Source: Faecalibacterium sp. An122
Lineage (GTDB): Bacteria; Bacillota; Clostridia; Oscillospirales; Ruminococcaceae
Direction of reading: 5' to 3'
NCBI RefSeq assembly: GCF_002160895.1
Contig: NZ_NFLL01000005.1
Coordinates: forward strand, 96,252-160,251
Length of the DNA: 64,000 nucleotides
The notes beneath the pieces were generated by a model, which saw only the letters and a list, made by a program, of their open reading frames with translations, searched no databases and had not been told where the DNA came from. How positions within the stretch are numbered: position 1 is the stretch's first letter; every line of letters starts with the position of its first letter. A program made the position numbers and the translations under genes. Shown here one piece after another: positions 20,285 to 29,086 of the stretch.

Positions 20285-21475
20285 ATGATCAAGACCATTC
20301 ATGTGGAGCCCATCAAAAACCGTGAGAAATACCTCTCCACCCCGCTGCTGACCCGGGCCGAAGTGGAAAAGGCTATGGACTTTGTGGTGGCCCAGACCCG
20401 GGCCAACATGGAGTATTTCGGCAGCAAGTTCCCCTGGTCGGCCACCAAAGGCCTGAAATACCCCATCATCGAGAACATCGAGTGGACCGACGGTTTCTGG
20501 ACCGGCCTGCTGTGGCTGTGCTACGAATACACCGGGGACGAAGCGTTCCGGCAGCGTGCCGAACAGAACATCGATTCCTTCCTCCACCGTGTGGAAAACC
20601 GCATCGAGCTGGACCACCACGATCTGGGCTTTTTGTACTCTCCCTCCTGCGTGGCGGGCTACAAGCTGGTGGGCTCCGAAAAGGGCAAGCGGGCCGGCAT
20701 TCTGGCGGCCGACAAGCTGATGGAGCGCTACAACCAGCGGGACGGCTTCATTCAGGCCTGGGGCGCTGTGGGCGCACAGGACAACTACCGCCTGATTATC
20801 GACTGCTTTATGAATATCCCCCTGCTGTACTGGGCCACCGGCATCACCGGCGATCCCAAGTACGCAGACGCGGCGGACAAGCACTTTGAAAAGGCCGCCA
20901 ACTACGTCATTCGGGATGACGCCTCGGCCTTCCACACCTACTACTTTGACGCACAGACCGGCCAGCCCCTGCGGGGCGCCACCCGTCAGGGCTACAGCGA
21001 TGATTCCGCCTGGGCCCGGGGCCAGGCCTGGGGCATCTATGGCATCCCCCTGAACTACCTGCAGAACCACAACCCCGCTTCGGTCAACCTGTTCGAGGGC
21101 ATGACCAACTACTTCCTCAACCGCCTGCCGGAGGACGACGTCTGCTATTGGGACCTGATTTTCGGCGACGGGTCGGGCCAGTCCCGGGATTCCTCGGCCG
21201 CGGCTATTGCCGTCTGCGGCATGCTGGAAATGGGCAAATACCTGCCCGAGCTGCACCCCGAGAAGGAGACCTATCAGCGGGCCTGCCACCGCATCCTGCG
21301 CAGCCTGATCGAGAACTATCAGGGCACCACGGCGGAGCCCGGCAGCCCGGTGCTGTACCACGGCGTCTACTCCTGGCACAGCGGCAAGGGCGTGGACGAG
21401 GGCAACATCTGGGGCGACTACTACTACATGGAAGCGCTGGTCCGCTTCTACAAAGACTGGAATCTGTACTGGTAA
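20285..21475 (+). CDS. ugl: Unsaturated glucuronyl hydrolase (GH88)
   Basis: This 396-residue alpha6/alpha6 barrel enzyme removes the 4,5-unsaturated uronic acid left by polysaccharide lyases from glycosaminoglycan disaccharides. The two family aspartates are visible as Asp113 (DHHDLGFLY) and Asp173 (RLIIDCFMN), 60 residues apart as in characterised UGLs. GYSDDSAWARGQAWGIYG is another family motif. No signal peptide, so it acts in the cytoplasm on PTS-imported sugar. It sits between EIIA and EIIB, as in the pneumococcal hyaluronan locus. Confidence 0.93.
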   Translation: MIKTIHVEPIKNREKYLSTPLLTRAEVEKAMDFVVAQTRANMEYFGSKFPWSATKGLKYPIIENIEWTDGFWTGLLWLCYEYTGDEAFRQRAEQNIDSFLHRVENRIELDHHDLGFLYSPSCVAGYKLVGSEKGKRAGILAADKLMERYNQRDGFIQAWGAVGAQDNYRLIIDCFMNIPLLYWATGITGDPKYADAADKHFEKAANYVIRDDASAFHTYYFDAQTGQPLRGATRQGYSDDSAWARGQAWGIYGIPLNYLQNHNPASVNLFEGMTNYFLNRLPEDDVCYWDLIFGDGSGQSRDSSAAAIAVCGMLEMGKYLPELHPEKETYQRACHRILRSLIENYQGTTAEPGSPVLYHGVYSWHSGKGVDEGNIWGDYYYMEALVRFYKDWNLYW

Positions 21476-21517
21476 CCCGGTACTCAATGTTAAGAACCAT
21501 CAAGGAGGAAACAGAGT

Positions 21518-22003
21518 ATGCCGAACATTGTTGCATTCCGCATTGACGAGCGCCTGATCCATGGTCAGGGCCAGATCTGGATCAAGGCCCTGGGCGCCAA
21601 CACGGTGATCGTGGCCAACGATGCCGCCAGCGAGGACCCCATGCAGCAGCAGCTGATGAAGGCCGTGGTCCCCAAGACCATCGCCATGCGGTTCTTCTCG
21701 GTCCAGAAAACCTGCGACCTGATCCACAAGGCATCCCCCAAGCAGGTGATCTTCATCGTCTGCAAGACCCCCCAGGACGCCCTGCGCCTGGTGGCGGGCG
21801 GCGTGCCGGTCAAGGAGATCAACGTGGGCAACATCCACCGCGCTCCCGGCAAGGAGGAGATCAGCAAGTTCATCGCCCTGGGCCCTGAGGACAAGGCTGC
21901 CCTGCGGGAACTGCGGGATCAGTACGGGATTACCTTCAACACCAAGGCTACGGCCACCGGCGACGACGGCGCCGCTCTGGTGGACCTGAATAAGTACATC
22001 TAA
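21518..22003 (+). CDS. PTS mannose-family EIIB subunit
   Basis: This 161-residue protein carries phospho-His15 in RIDERLIHGQGQIW, the EIIB-Man/Sor signature. It relays phosphate from EIIA to the sugar at the EIIC-EIID channel. AAGGAGG precedes ATG 21518. Length is normal. Confidence 0.93.
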   Translation: MPNIVAFRIDERLIHGQGQIWIKALGANTVIVANDAASEDPMQQQLMKAVVPKTIAMRFFSVQKTCDLIHKASPKQVIFIVCKTPQDALRLVAGGVPVKEINVGNIHRAPGKEEISKFIALGPEDKAALRELRDQYGITFNTKATATGDDGAALVDLNKYI

Positions 22004-22028
22004 CGTCAAAAAGAGGAGGAAGATTTTC

Positions 22029-22805
22029 GTGCAAATCACAATGTTTCAAGCGGTGCTGATTGCCCTCTGGACCGGCGTCTGTCTGGCCGGTATGCTGCTG
22101 GGCATCTACACCAACCGCTGCCTGGTCATGGCAACGGGTGTCGGTCTGATTCTGGGTGACCCTGTCACCGGTCTGGCAATGGGCGCTGTGGGCGAGCTGG
22201 CCTTCATGGGCTACGGCGTCTCCCAGGGAGGCTCCATTCCCCCCAACCACATGGGCCCCGGCATCGTGGGCGCCATCATGGCCATCACCGCAGGCGTCAG
22301 CGTGGAAACCGCTCTGGCCCTGTCCATCCCCTTCGCGGTGGGCTTCCAGTTCGTGCTGACCGCCACCTATACCTTCGCCACCACCCTGACCGGTGCCGCC
22401 ACCCGCGCACTGGAGAAGAAGAACTTCCGGATGTTCCGTCTGGCTGCCAACCTGACGGTGTGGGTCTTCTTCATTGTGGGCTGCCTGATCGGCCTGGCTG
22501 CTGCCCTCAGCGCCTCCGGCCTGGAAGCCGTCATCAACCTGATCCCCGCCTGGCTGAGCACCGGCCTGACCGTTGCCGGCAAGATGCTGCCCGCCGTCGG
22601 CTTCGCCATGATCCTGAACGTCATGGCCAAGAAGGAGCTGATCCCCTTCGTGCTGCTGGGCTACGTCCTGGTTTCCTACCTGGGCCTGGGCACCATGGCT
22701 GTGGCCATCACCGCCACCGCTGTGGCTCTGATCGTGTTCTTCAACCAGAATAAGGGCGGCGTGGCTGCTGAAGATGAGGAGGTTGTGTTCGAAGATGGCA
22801 TCTAA
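22029..22805 (+). CDS. PTS mannose-family EIIC subunit
   Basis: This 258-residue integral membrane protein has several hydrophobic helices and the EII-Sor motif MGAVGELAFMGYGVSQGGSI. With EIID it forms the sugar channel. The start is GTG 22029 after GAGGAGG. The end overlaps the start of EIID by 11 bases. Confidence 0.92.
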   Translation: MQITMFQAVLIALWTGVCLAGMLLGIYTNRCLVMATGVGLILGDPVTGLAMGAVGELAFMGYGVSQGGSIPPNHMGPGIVGAIMAITAGVSVETALALSIPFAVGFQFVLTATYTFATTLTGAATRALEKKNFRMFRLAANLTVWVFFIVGCLIGLAAALSASGLEAVINLIPAWLSTGLTVAGKMLPAVGFAMILNVMAKKELIPFVLLGYVLVSYLGLGTMAVAITATAVALIVFFNQNKGGVAAEDEEVVFEDGI

Positions 22806-23604
22806 TGTCTTGACCAAGAGCGATTACATCAAAACATCGCTGCGCGCATATTTCATCCAGAACGGTTTCAACTACGGCAACTACCAGGGCCTGGGCTACG
22901 CCAACATGCTGTATCCCGCCCTGCGCAAGATGTACAAGGACGACGATGACGCCCTGCAGGCCGCACTCCAGGAGAACCTGGACTTCTACAACACCAACAT
23001 TCACTTTGTTCCCTTCATCACCAGCCTGCACCTGGTGATGCTGGAGAACGGCACCCCCAACAGCGAGATCCGCAACATCAAGATGGCTCTGATGGGCCCC
23101 CTGGCCGGCATCGGCGACTCTCTGTCCCAGTTCGTCCTGGCCCCCCTGCTGGGCACCATCGGCGCATCCCTGGCCTACGAAGGCCTGATGATGGGCCCCA
23201 TCATCTACCTGCTGGGCATGAACATCGTGCTGCTGCTGGTCAAGCTGATGTCCGGCATGCTGGGCTATAACCTGGGCACCAGCATCATCGGCACCCTCAC
23301 CAGCCAGATCGAGAAGATCTCCCGTGTGGCCAGCATGATCGGCGTCACCGTCATCGCGGGCCTGGCGGTCAGCTTTGTCAAGATCACCACCCCCATCCAG
23401 TACGTGGCCTCGGTCCCCGGCGGCGGGGAACAGGTGGTGTCCCTGCAGTCCATGATCGACGCCATCGCACCCAACCTGCTGCCGTGCCTGTTTGTGGGCC
23501 TGGTGTTCTACCTCATCAAAGTGAAGAAGTGGACGACCGTCAAGCTGGTCTGCATGACCATCCTGCTGGGAATCCTGCTGTCTGTGCTGCACCTGGTAGC
23601 CTGA
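22795..23604 (+). CDS. PTS mannose-family EIID subunit
   Basis: This 269-residue membrane protein has the EIID-AGA motifs RAYFIQNGFNYGNYQGLGY and MGPLAGIGDSLSQ, and three or more helices in the C-terminal half. I chose ATG 22795, inside the end of EIIC; translation is probably coupled. A strong terminator-like hairpin follows at 23660. Confidence 0.92.
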   Translation: MASNVLTKSDYIKTSLRAYFIQNGFNYGNYQGLGYANMLYPALRKMYKDDDDALQAALQENLDFYNTNIHFVPFITSLHLVMLENGTPNSEIRNIKMALMGPLAGIGDSLSQFVLAPLLGTIGASLAYEGLMMGPIIYLLGMNIVLLLVKLMSGMLGYNLGTSIIGTLTSQIEKISRVASMIGVTVIAGLAVSFVKITTPIQYVASVPGGGEQVVSLQSMIDAIAPNLLPCLFVGLVFYLIKVKKWTTVKLVCMTILLGILLSVLHLVA

Positions 23605-23659
23605 CCTTTCTGTGTGGTCTGCGCTGACAGGCATCACAGAACTCACCCGTACACGTTCG

Positions 23660-23695
23660 GGCAGGGATGTTGCGCCACATCCCTGCCTCTTTTTT
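23660..23695 (+). terminator. Terminator or attenuator between EIID and the lyase gene
   Basis: GGCAGGGATGT pairs with ACATCCCTGCC across a 6-base loop, then TCTTTTTT. It lies only 15 bases upstream of the next ATG. As all genes run the same way, it probably lowers rather than abolishes downstream expression. Confidence 0.85.
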
Positions 23696-23711
23696 ATCGG
23701 AGGATGCACCC

Positions 23712-25802
23712 ATGAACGTCTCCCTCAAACAGCTGCGTTCGACTGCCCGCGTCCTGGCCGCACAGTACGATGTGCAGGCCGTTGCCCGCTATGTGGAGAC
23801 CCACTGCGGGCAGGAGGCCGCGGCCCTGCGGGCGCAGGCGGATGACCTGCTGGAAAACCGCTTTGTGTTCTGTGACCGGTGGGACATGGAGCCCTGCCGC
23901 ATCCCTTATACTGTGGCCCCGGGGCAGTGGACCCACAGCCCCAATGGAGACCCGGAGTGGGTCTTTATGCTCAACCGCCACGACTACCTTCCCAAGCTGT
24001 GGCAGGCCGCCGTCCTGACCGGAGACGGCCGCTACACCCGCAAGGTGACGGCGTCCATTCTGGACTGGATTGCCAGCAACCCCATCACCCTGGAGGGGAC
24101 CCCGGCCACCCGCACCATCGACACCGGCATCCGGTGCATGAACTGGTGCAGGCTGCTGCCCTTCCTCCTGGCGGGGGACGCCCTCACCGATGCAGAGGCC
24201 GAAACCATTCTGCACAGCCTGGCGGAACAGTTCGCCAACCTGCGCCAGCGGTATCTGGCCCGGTACACCCTCAGCAACTGGGGCGTCCTACAGACCACAG
24301 CCATCTGCGCCGGCTCTGCCTGGCTGTCCGGCGTGCTACCCGACGGGTTGGAGGCGTGGGCATGGGAGGAGCTGCGGACCCAGCTGCGGCTGCAGATTCT
24401 GGAGGACGGCACCCACTGGGAACAGTCCCCCATGTACCATGTGGAGGTCCTGAACGCCTGCACCAAACTGCTGATCCAGCTGCAGGCGGCCCGGCAGGCG
24501 GGCTGCACCCTGTGTCCTGCGGCGCAGGACGCCCTGGCCAGGCCGGAAACCGTCTGCGCAGAACAGCAGGCCGGGCCGGGGGAGGGGCTGGACTTTGCAT
24601 CCGGCGGCTGGCTGGAACAGGCGGTGCGGGTCATGAGCCGGCACGTCCTGTACACAGCGGACCCGGCCCTGTTCCAGCTGCCCCAGTGCGACAGTGATGT
24701 GACCGACGTGCGGGATGTGCTGGCCCGGGCCGCCGCTCTGCTGCCCGACGGCGGGATATTCCGCTGGGCGGCAGGGGAGACCCTGGACATGGACAGCGCC
24801 TGGCAGCTGGGCGCTCCGGGCATTGCAGCCTTTGAGGCCCAGCCGGCCCAAAAGCCGGTCCAGTGCAGCTGGAACTGTCCCCGCAGCGGCAATCTGGCGC
24901 TGCGGTCGGGCTGGGAGCCAGCGGCCCACTTTACCGCCGTCAAAAACAGCCCTCTGGGCAGCAGCCACGGCCACGCAGACCAGACCCACCTGAACCTCTA
25001 CTACAAGGGAAAGCCCTTCCTGGTGGACAGCGGCCGCTACACCTACCGGGAGGACGATCCCCTGCGTCTGGAACTCAAGGCCCCGGCGGCCCACAACGTC
25101 TGCGTCATCGACGGCCAGTCGGGCGGAACCCCCGACGGCTCCTGGAGCTATGCGGATTACGCCGAGACGGGGCCCAACTACTTCGCTGAGGAGGGCGGGG
25201 TCCACTATGTGGAGATGCCCTTCCATGGAACCCTGCGGGATGGCACCCCCTATCAAATCATCCGCCGCCTGATGGTGCTGGATGAAGGGGTCTGGCTGTC
25301 GGTGCAGGATGTTATCTGCCGGGGAGAGCACCAGGTCCGGGAATATTTCCACCTGGCCGCCGATGTACAGGCAGAATCCATCCCGGAGGGATGGCTGCTG
25401 CGCAGCGGCGGGGCGGCCCTGAAATTGCGCTCCACCCACCCCTTCACCGCCCGGACGGGGATTCTGTCCCCCTGCTACAACGAAAAGCAGGATGGGGTGG
25501 TGCTGGTGGGAGAGATTGCCATGCGGGACCGCTGGACCGGCTGCACCCTCTTTGTGGACAAGGACTGGACGGCCGAGCCGGCCCACGTATATCAGGCCGG
25601 CAGCACCCGGCCTCTGGACCCCGAAACCGTATCGGCCTGGACGGTTCGGTCGGGCAGTGAAAAGGCCTGGACCCTTCTGGTCTGGAACCGGGAAAATTTC
25701 CGCGGGGCCAAGGTGTTTGACTGCCAGGGCCAGCCGGTCTACGGCAAGGCGGTGGCCCTGTGCGGCGAGGCCCACAGCCGCCGCACCGTTCGCCTGAAAT
25801 AA
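23712..25802 (+). CDS. Heparinase II/III-family polysaccharide lyase, cytoplasmic
   Basis: This 696-residue protein has an N-terminal alpha/alpha toroid (about 1-340; MLNRHDYLPKLWQAAVLTGD, then YTLSNWGVLQT) and a C-terminal heparinase II/III beta-sandwich (about 380-690) with the signature SSHGHADQTHLNLYYKGK and VDSGRYTYRE. Such lyases cleave uronate-containing glycans by beta-elimination. No signal peptide is present, so it should act on oligosaccharides after PTS import and feed GH88. I chose ATG 23712 after CGGAGG. Exact substrate (hyaluronan, chondroitin or heparin fragments) is not readable. Confidence 0.88.
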   Translation: MNVSLKQLRSTARVLAAQYDVQAVARYVETHCGQEAAALRAQADDLLENRFVFCDRWDMEPCRIPYTVAPGQWTHSPNGDPEWVFMLNRHDYLPKLWQAAVLTGDGRYTRKVTASILDWIASNPITLEGTPATRTIDTGIRCMNWCRLLPFLLAGDALTDAEAETILHSLAEQFANLRQRYLARYTLSNWGVLQTTAICAGSAWLSGVLPDGLEAWAWEELRTQLRLQILEDGTHWEQSPMYHVEVLNACTKLLIQLQAARQAGCTLCPAAQDALARPETVCAEQQAGPGEGLDFASGGWLEQAVRVMSRHVLYTADPALFQLPQCDSDVTDVRDVLARAAALLPDGGIFRWAAGETLDMDSAWQLGAPGIAAFEAQPAQKPVQCSWNCPRSGNLALRSGWEPAAHFTAVKNSPLGSSHGHADQTHLNLYYKGKPFLVDSGRYTYREDDPLRLELKAPAAHNVCVIDGQSGGTPDGSWSYADYAETGPNYFAEEGGVHYVEMPFHGTLRDGTPYQIIRRLMVLDEGVWLSVQDVICRGEHQVREYFHLAADVQAESIPEGWLLRSGGAALKLRSTHPFTARTGILSPCYNEKQDGVVLVGEIAMRDRWTGCTLFVDKDWTAEPAHVYQAGSTRPLDPETVSAWTVRSGSEKAWTLLVWNRENFRGAKVFDCQGQPVYGKAVALCGEAHSRRTVRLK

Positions 25803-25820
25803 ACAAGGGAGAAACTGAGG

Positions 25821-26621
25821 ATGAACAATCGAATTTGTATCGTGGACGCGCAGGGCGCGTGCAAGGCGGAAGCCAATGGCCGGGAGGAAGCGATTCTGGC
25901 CTGGAGCGGCGCCTATGAGCCCGGGGACGTGATCCTGTTTGAAGTGGACCAGCCCGGCCATTACATGGTCCGTGTGGACGACTGTCTGGACGAGGCTCTG
26001 GTGTATCTGGCACAGAACACCCTGCGCTATTCTGTCCTGTTTGACGAAAAAAAGGACGCCCACAACCCCAAGGCCTTTACTGGCGAACGGCACTATCTGA
26101 CTCTGCGTCCCGCCCGAAGCTGGGAGCTGGGCTATCGCAACCTTGCCCGCAACCCCGCTGACCAGCACGACGTGGAGGGCTGCTACCCTCACGCCAGAGC
26201 CAATGTGGAAACCCGTGGCGAGTCGGTGTTTGCCGCCCGCAACGCCATCGACGGGGTGGCGGCGGTGTCCTCCCATGGCCGTTGGCCCTATTCTTCCTGG
26301 GGCATCAACCGGCAGGATGACGCCGAGCTGACTTTGGAGTTTGGCCGCCCGGTGGACTTTGACACCATCGTACTGTACACCCGCGCCGACTTCCCCCATG
26401 ACAACTGGTGGATTCGGGGCACCTTCACCTTCTCGGACGGTACCCAGGAGCAGGTGGAGATGGAAAAGAGCAGCGAGCCCCACCGGTTCGCCATTGCTCG
26501 CTCCGGCATTACCTGGCTCAAGCTGGGCAGCCTGATCAAAGCCGACGACCCGTCCCCCTTCCCGGCCCTGACCCAGCTGGAAGTATACGGACAGGACTCG
26601 TCCGCTCCCGCCCGGCCGTAA
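25821..26621 (+). CDS. Discoidin/F5-8C-like protein of the glycosaminoglycan locus
   Basis: This 266-residue protein has an N-terminal region without clear similarity (1-100) and a C-terminal jelly-roll resembling carbohydrate-binding F5/8 type C modules (about 120-260; SVFAARNAIDGVAAVSSHGRWPYSSWGINRQ; ELTLEFGRPVDFDTIVLYTR; ITWLKLG). There is no signal peptide, so an intracellular sugar-handling role is implied. It follows the lyase by 18 bases. No catalytic motif is recognised. Confidence 0.65.
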   Translation: MNNRICIVDAQGACKAEANGREEAILAWSGAYEPGDVILFEVDQPGHYMVRVDDCLDEALVYLAQNTLRYSVLFDEKKDAHNPKAFTGERHYLTLRPARSWELGYRNLARNPADQHDVEGCYPHARANVETRGESVFAARNAIDGVAAVSSHGRWPYSSWGINRQDDAELTLEFGRPVDFDTIVLYTRADFPHDNWWIRGTFTFSDGTQEQVEMEKSSEPHRFAIARSGITWLKLGSLIKADDPSPFPALTQLEVYGQDSSAPARP

Positions 26622-26699
26622 GAGCTGAGGCTGGCACAAATCCCACGCCGACCTGGCGATTGGATACACATCTGCATCATTTTAAGGAGGTTTTGCACA

Positions 26700-27509
26700 A
26701 TGTCTGTTTGCACCCAGAAATCCTTTGACCTGACCGGCAAAGTGGCGCTGATCACCGGCGCATCCTACGGCATCGGCTTCGCCATCGCTACCGCTATGGC
26801 CAACTGCGGCGCCACCATCGTGTTCAACGACATCAAGCAGGAGCTGGTGGACAAGGGCCTGGCCGCCTACAAGGAGGCCGGCATCAACGCTCACGGCTAC
26901 GTCTGCGACGTCACCAATGAGAGCGCCGTCAACGAGATGGTGAAGAAGATCACCGAGGAAGTGGGCCACATCAACATTCTGGTGAACAACGCCGGCATCA
27001 TCAAGCGCATCCCCATGTGCGACATGACCGCAGAGCAGTTCCGCCAGGTCATCGACGTGGACCTGAACGCTCCCTTCATCGTGTCCAAGGCTGTGATCCC
27101 CGACATGATCGCTCAGGGCGGCGGCAAGATCATCAACATCTGCTCCATGATGAGCGAGCTGGGCCGCGAGACCGTTTCGGCCTATGCAGCAGCCAAGGGC
27201 GGCTTGAAGATGCTGACCAAGAACATTGCCTCCGAGTACGGCGCTTACAACATCCAGTGCAACGGCATTGGACCTGGCTACATCGCCACTCCGCAGACCG
27301 CACCCCTGCGTGAGATCCAGCCCGACGGCAGCCGTCATCCCTTCGACCAGTTCATCATCGCCAAGACTCCGGCCGGCCGCTGGGGCGAGGCTGAGGATCT
27401 GGGCGGACCCGCTGTCTTCCTGGCTTCGGATGCTTCCAACTTCATCAACGGCCACATCCTGTATGTGGACGGCGGCATCCTGGCCTATATTGGCAAGCAG
27501 CCCCAGTAA
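26700..27509 (+). CDS. Short-chain dehydrogenase, gluconate 5-dehydrogenase/DhuD type
   Basis: This 269-residue Rossmann-fold reductase has the nucleotide-binding motif ITGASYGIGFA, NNAG at about residue 98, and the catalytic Tyr-Lys in SAYAAAKGG. In streptococcal glycosaminoglycan loci the matching SDR (DhuD) reduces the isomerised unsaturated uronate to 2-keto-3-deoxygluconate; Ga5DH-like names are common. The partner isomerase (DhuI/KduI) and KDG kinase and aldolase are not in the window. AAGGAGG precedes the ATG. Confidence 0.87.
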   Translation: MSVCTQKSFDLTGKVALITGASYGIGFAIATAMANCGATIVFNDIKQELVDKGLAAYKEAGINAHGYVCDVTNESAVNEMVKKITEEVGHINILVNNAGIIKRIPMCDMTAEQFRQVIDVDLNAPFIVSKAVIPDMIAQGGGKIINICSMMSELGRETVSAYAAAKGGLKMLTKNIASEYGAYNIQCNGIGPGYIATPQTAPLREIQPDGSRHPFDQFIIAKTPAGRWGEAEDLGGPAVFLASDASNFINGHILYVDGGILAYIGKQPQ

Positions 27510-27539
27510 TAAGCCATTCTCTCCCATTCACATAAAAGC

Positions 27540-27574
27540 GCCGGGCCCTGGTTTTCGGGGCCCGGCCCTTTTTT
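27540..27574 (+). terminator. Intrinsic terminator ending the glycosaminoglycan operon
   Basis: GCCGGGCCC pairs with GGGCCCGGC and is followed by CCTTTTTT. Confidence 0.92.
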
Positions 27575-27593
27575 CGCCCTTGAATGAAAGTTA

Positions 27594-27666
27594 CAGCGCC
27601 CGCGCAGGCGGGCGCTGGTCTGAAAAGCTTTTTGCCAGGCTTTTTCTCGAAAAAGCCGAAAAAGCT
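27594..27666. repeat. Pair of adjacent palindromes
   Basis: CAGCGCCCGC/GCGGGCGCTG (27594-27617) is a perfect 10-bp stem. Beside it is a nested one: AGCTTTTT and GGCTTTTT pair with AAAAAGCC and AAAAAGCT around CTCG (27626-27666). It looks like an intergenic palindromic repeat element rather than a terminator for a specific gene. Confidence 0.55.
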
Positions 27667-27692
27667 CTCGCCGCGCATTTTGTCCGAACCCA

Positions 27693-27721
27693 TTTCCATC
27701 CCGGGGCCGGTGTGTTATACT
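27693..27721 (+). promoter_or_regulatory. Promoter of the aldo/keto reductase gene
   Basis: -10 TATACT (27716-27721) with a weak -35 TTTCCA (27693-27698) and 17-base spacer. Confidence 0.45.
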
Positions 27722-27779
27722 GATGCCAGAAAGCCCGCGGCCGGCCGGGCCCGGCGGGGCAATGGAAAGGATGAGACAG

Positions 27780-28886
27780 ATGAACACAGCGGCAAACCAT
27801 GCGCCTCTGGGGTTTGGCCTGATGCGCCTGCCCAAGGTGGGCGAGGAAATCGACGTGGCCCAGACCAGCCGGATGGTGGACGCCTTCCTGGCGGCGGGTT
27901 TTACCTACTTTGACACCGCTTATGTCTACCCGGGCAGCGAGGAAGCCACCCGGAAAGCCCTGGTGGAGCGCCATCCCCGGGACAGCTACACCCTGGCCAC
28001 CAAGCTGAACGCCCGGGTAGCCAAGGACGCGGCGGACGCCCGCAGCGAACTGGAACAGAGCCTGGAGCGCACCGGCGCAGGATACTTTGACTACTACCTG
28101 CTCCACGCCCTGCAGGACTCCAACGCCAAAAAATACGACGCCTGGGGTCTGTGGGACTTTGTGAAGGAGGAAAAGGCCAGAGGCCGCATCCGGCACTATG
28201 GGTTCTCCTTCCACGGCACCCCCGCCCTGCTGGACAAGCTGCTCACCGAACATCCGGATGTGGATTTCGTTCAGCTCCAAATCAACTATGCCGACTGGGA
28301 TAACCCCGAGGTCACCTCGGGGGAAAACTACCGGATTGCCCGGGCCCACGGCAAGCAGATCGTCATCATGGAGCCGGTGAAGGGCGGAGCTCTGGCCGAC
28401 CCGCCTCAGGAGATCAAGGACCTGTTTGACCAGACCCGGCCCGGCATGTCCTATGCGTCCTGGGCGCTGCGGTTTGCCGCCAGCCTGGACGGCGTTCTGG
28501 CGGTGCTGTCGGGCATGTCCAACCTGGCCCAGATGGAGGACAACCTGGCCACCTTCACCCAGTTCGGGCCGGTGGACCAGGCCGAGCGGGACGCGGTGGC
28601 CCGGGCTCAGCAGATTCTGGCCCATTCGGCTGCCATTCCCTGCACCGGCTGCGGCTACTGCGTGAACGGCTGCCCCCGCCAGATCTTCATCCCCAAGGTC
28701 TTTTCGGCCGCCAACAAGCAGCTGGCCCGCAACGAGCCCGATCAGGCCCGGGAGGCCTACGCCCGGGCGGTGGAAGGCCGGGGCAAGGCGTCGGACTGCA
28801 TCGGCTGCGGCCAGTGCGAAGGGGCCTGCCCCCAGCACCTGCCGGTGATTGAGTGGCTGCGCAAGTGCGCTGAAATTCTGGAGTAA
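27780..28886 (+). CDS. Aldo/keto reductase with C-terminal 2[4Fe-4S] domain
   Basis: This 368-residue protein has an AKR barrel (about 1-270; GFGLMRLPKVG, Asp-Tyr pair in FDTAYVYPGSE, a Lys in TKLN) and a ferredoxin-like tail with two cysteine clusters, CTGCGYCVNGC and CIGCGQCEGAC. This architecture is common in anaerobes and suggests electrons from ferredoxin or flavoprotein partners. I chose ATG 27780, with AAAGGA eight bases upstream; an in-frame ATG at 27762 is possible. It has its own promoter, so a link to sugar breakdown is only positional. Confidence 0.87.
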   Translation: MNTAANHAPLGFGLMRLPKVGEEIDVAQTSRMVDAFLAAGFTYFDTAYVYPGSEEATRKALVERHPRDSYTLATKLNARVAKDAADARSELEQSLERTGAGYFDYYLLHALQDSNAKKYDAWGLWDFVKEEKARGRIRHYGFSFHGTPALLDKLLTEHPDVDFVQLQINYADWDNPEVTSGENYRIARAHGKQIVIMEPVKGGALADPPQEIKDLFDQTRPGMSYASWALRFAASLDGVLAVLSGMSNLAQMEDNLATFTQFGPVDQAERDAVARAQQILAHSAAIPCTGCGYCVNGCPRQIFIPKVFSAANKQLARNEPDQAREAYARAVEGRGKASDCIGCGQCEGACPQHLPVIEWLRKCAEILE

Positions 28887-28902
28887 CTTTTTCGATAGCG
28901 AG

Positions 28903-28947
28903 AGCTGTTCCCCTGTCTGCGAAAGCAGATGGGGGAGCAGCTTTTTT
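28903..28947 (+). terminator. Intrinsic terminator after the aldo/keto reductase
   Basis: AGCTGTTCCCCTGTCTGC pairs with the GCAGATGGGGGAGCAGCT arm across GAAA, then TTTTT. Confidence 0.93.
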
Positions 28948-29029
28948 GTTTGCGGAAAAACGGTTTTCGAGGGTCTGGTATGTAGGAAGGCAGGGGCGGG
29001 GCATACTGTAGCCGGGCGGGAAAGAAAAA

Positions 29030-29056
29030 GATCCTCCATCTGGAAAATGGAGGATC
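29030..29056. repeat. Left recombination site (site L) of the invertible segment
   Basis: Perfect 10-bp arms GATCCTCCAT (29030-29039) and ATGGAGGATC (29047-29056) flank the 7-bp spacer CTGGAAA. This arm-spacer-arm form is that of a tyrosine recombinase crossover site. Similarity to site R (inverted) continues to about 29071 with CTCAAAGCC. On the minus strand the palindrome is followed by TTTTTCTTT, so RNA coming from the inside promoter would meet an intrinsic terminator here. Confidence 0.75.
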
Positions 29057-29086
29057 CACGCTCAAAGCCGGGCCAATTGCCCTGCT

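Noticed and set aside
18689..28886. CRISPR array or defence island in accessory stretches
   Set aside because: No regularly spaced direct repeats, cas genes, toxin pairs or restriction genes were found anywhere in the window.
29030..29056. Treating the palindrome only as an intrinsic terminator
   Set aside because: It would serve no leftward gene in the present orientation, and the spacer and arms recur in inverted form at 30458-30484 around a recombinase. A recombination site explains more; it may also terminate.
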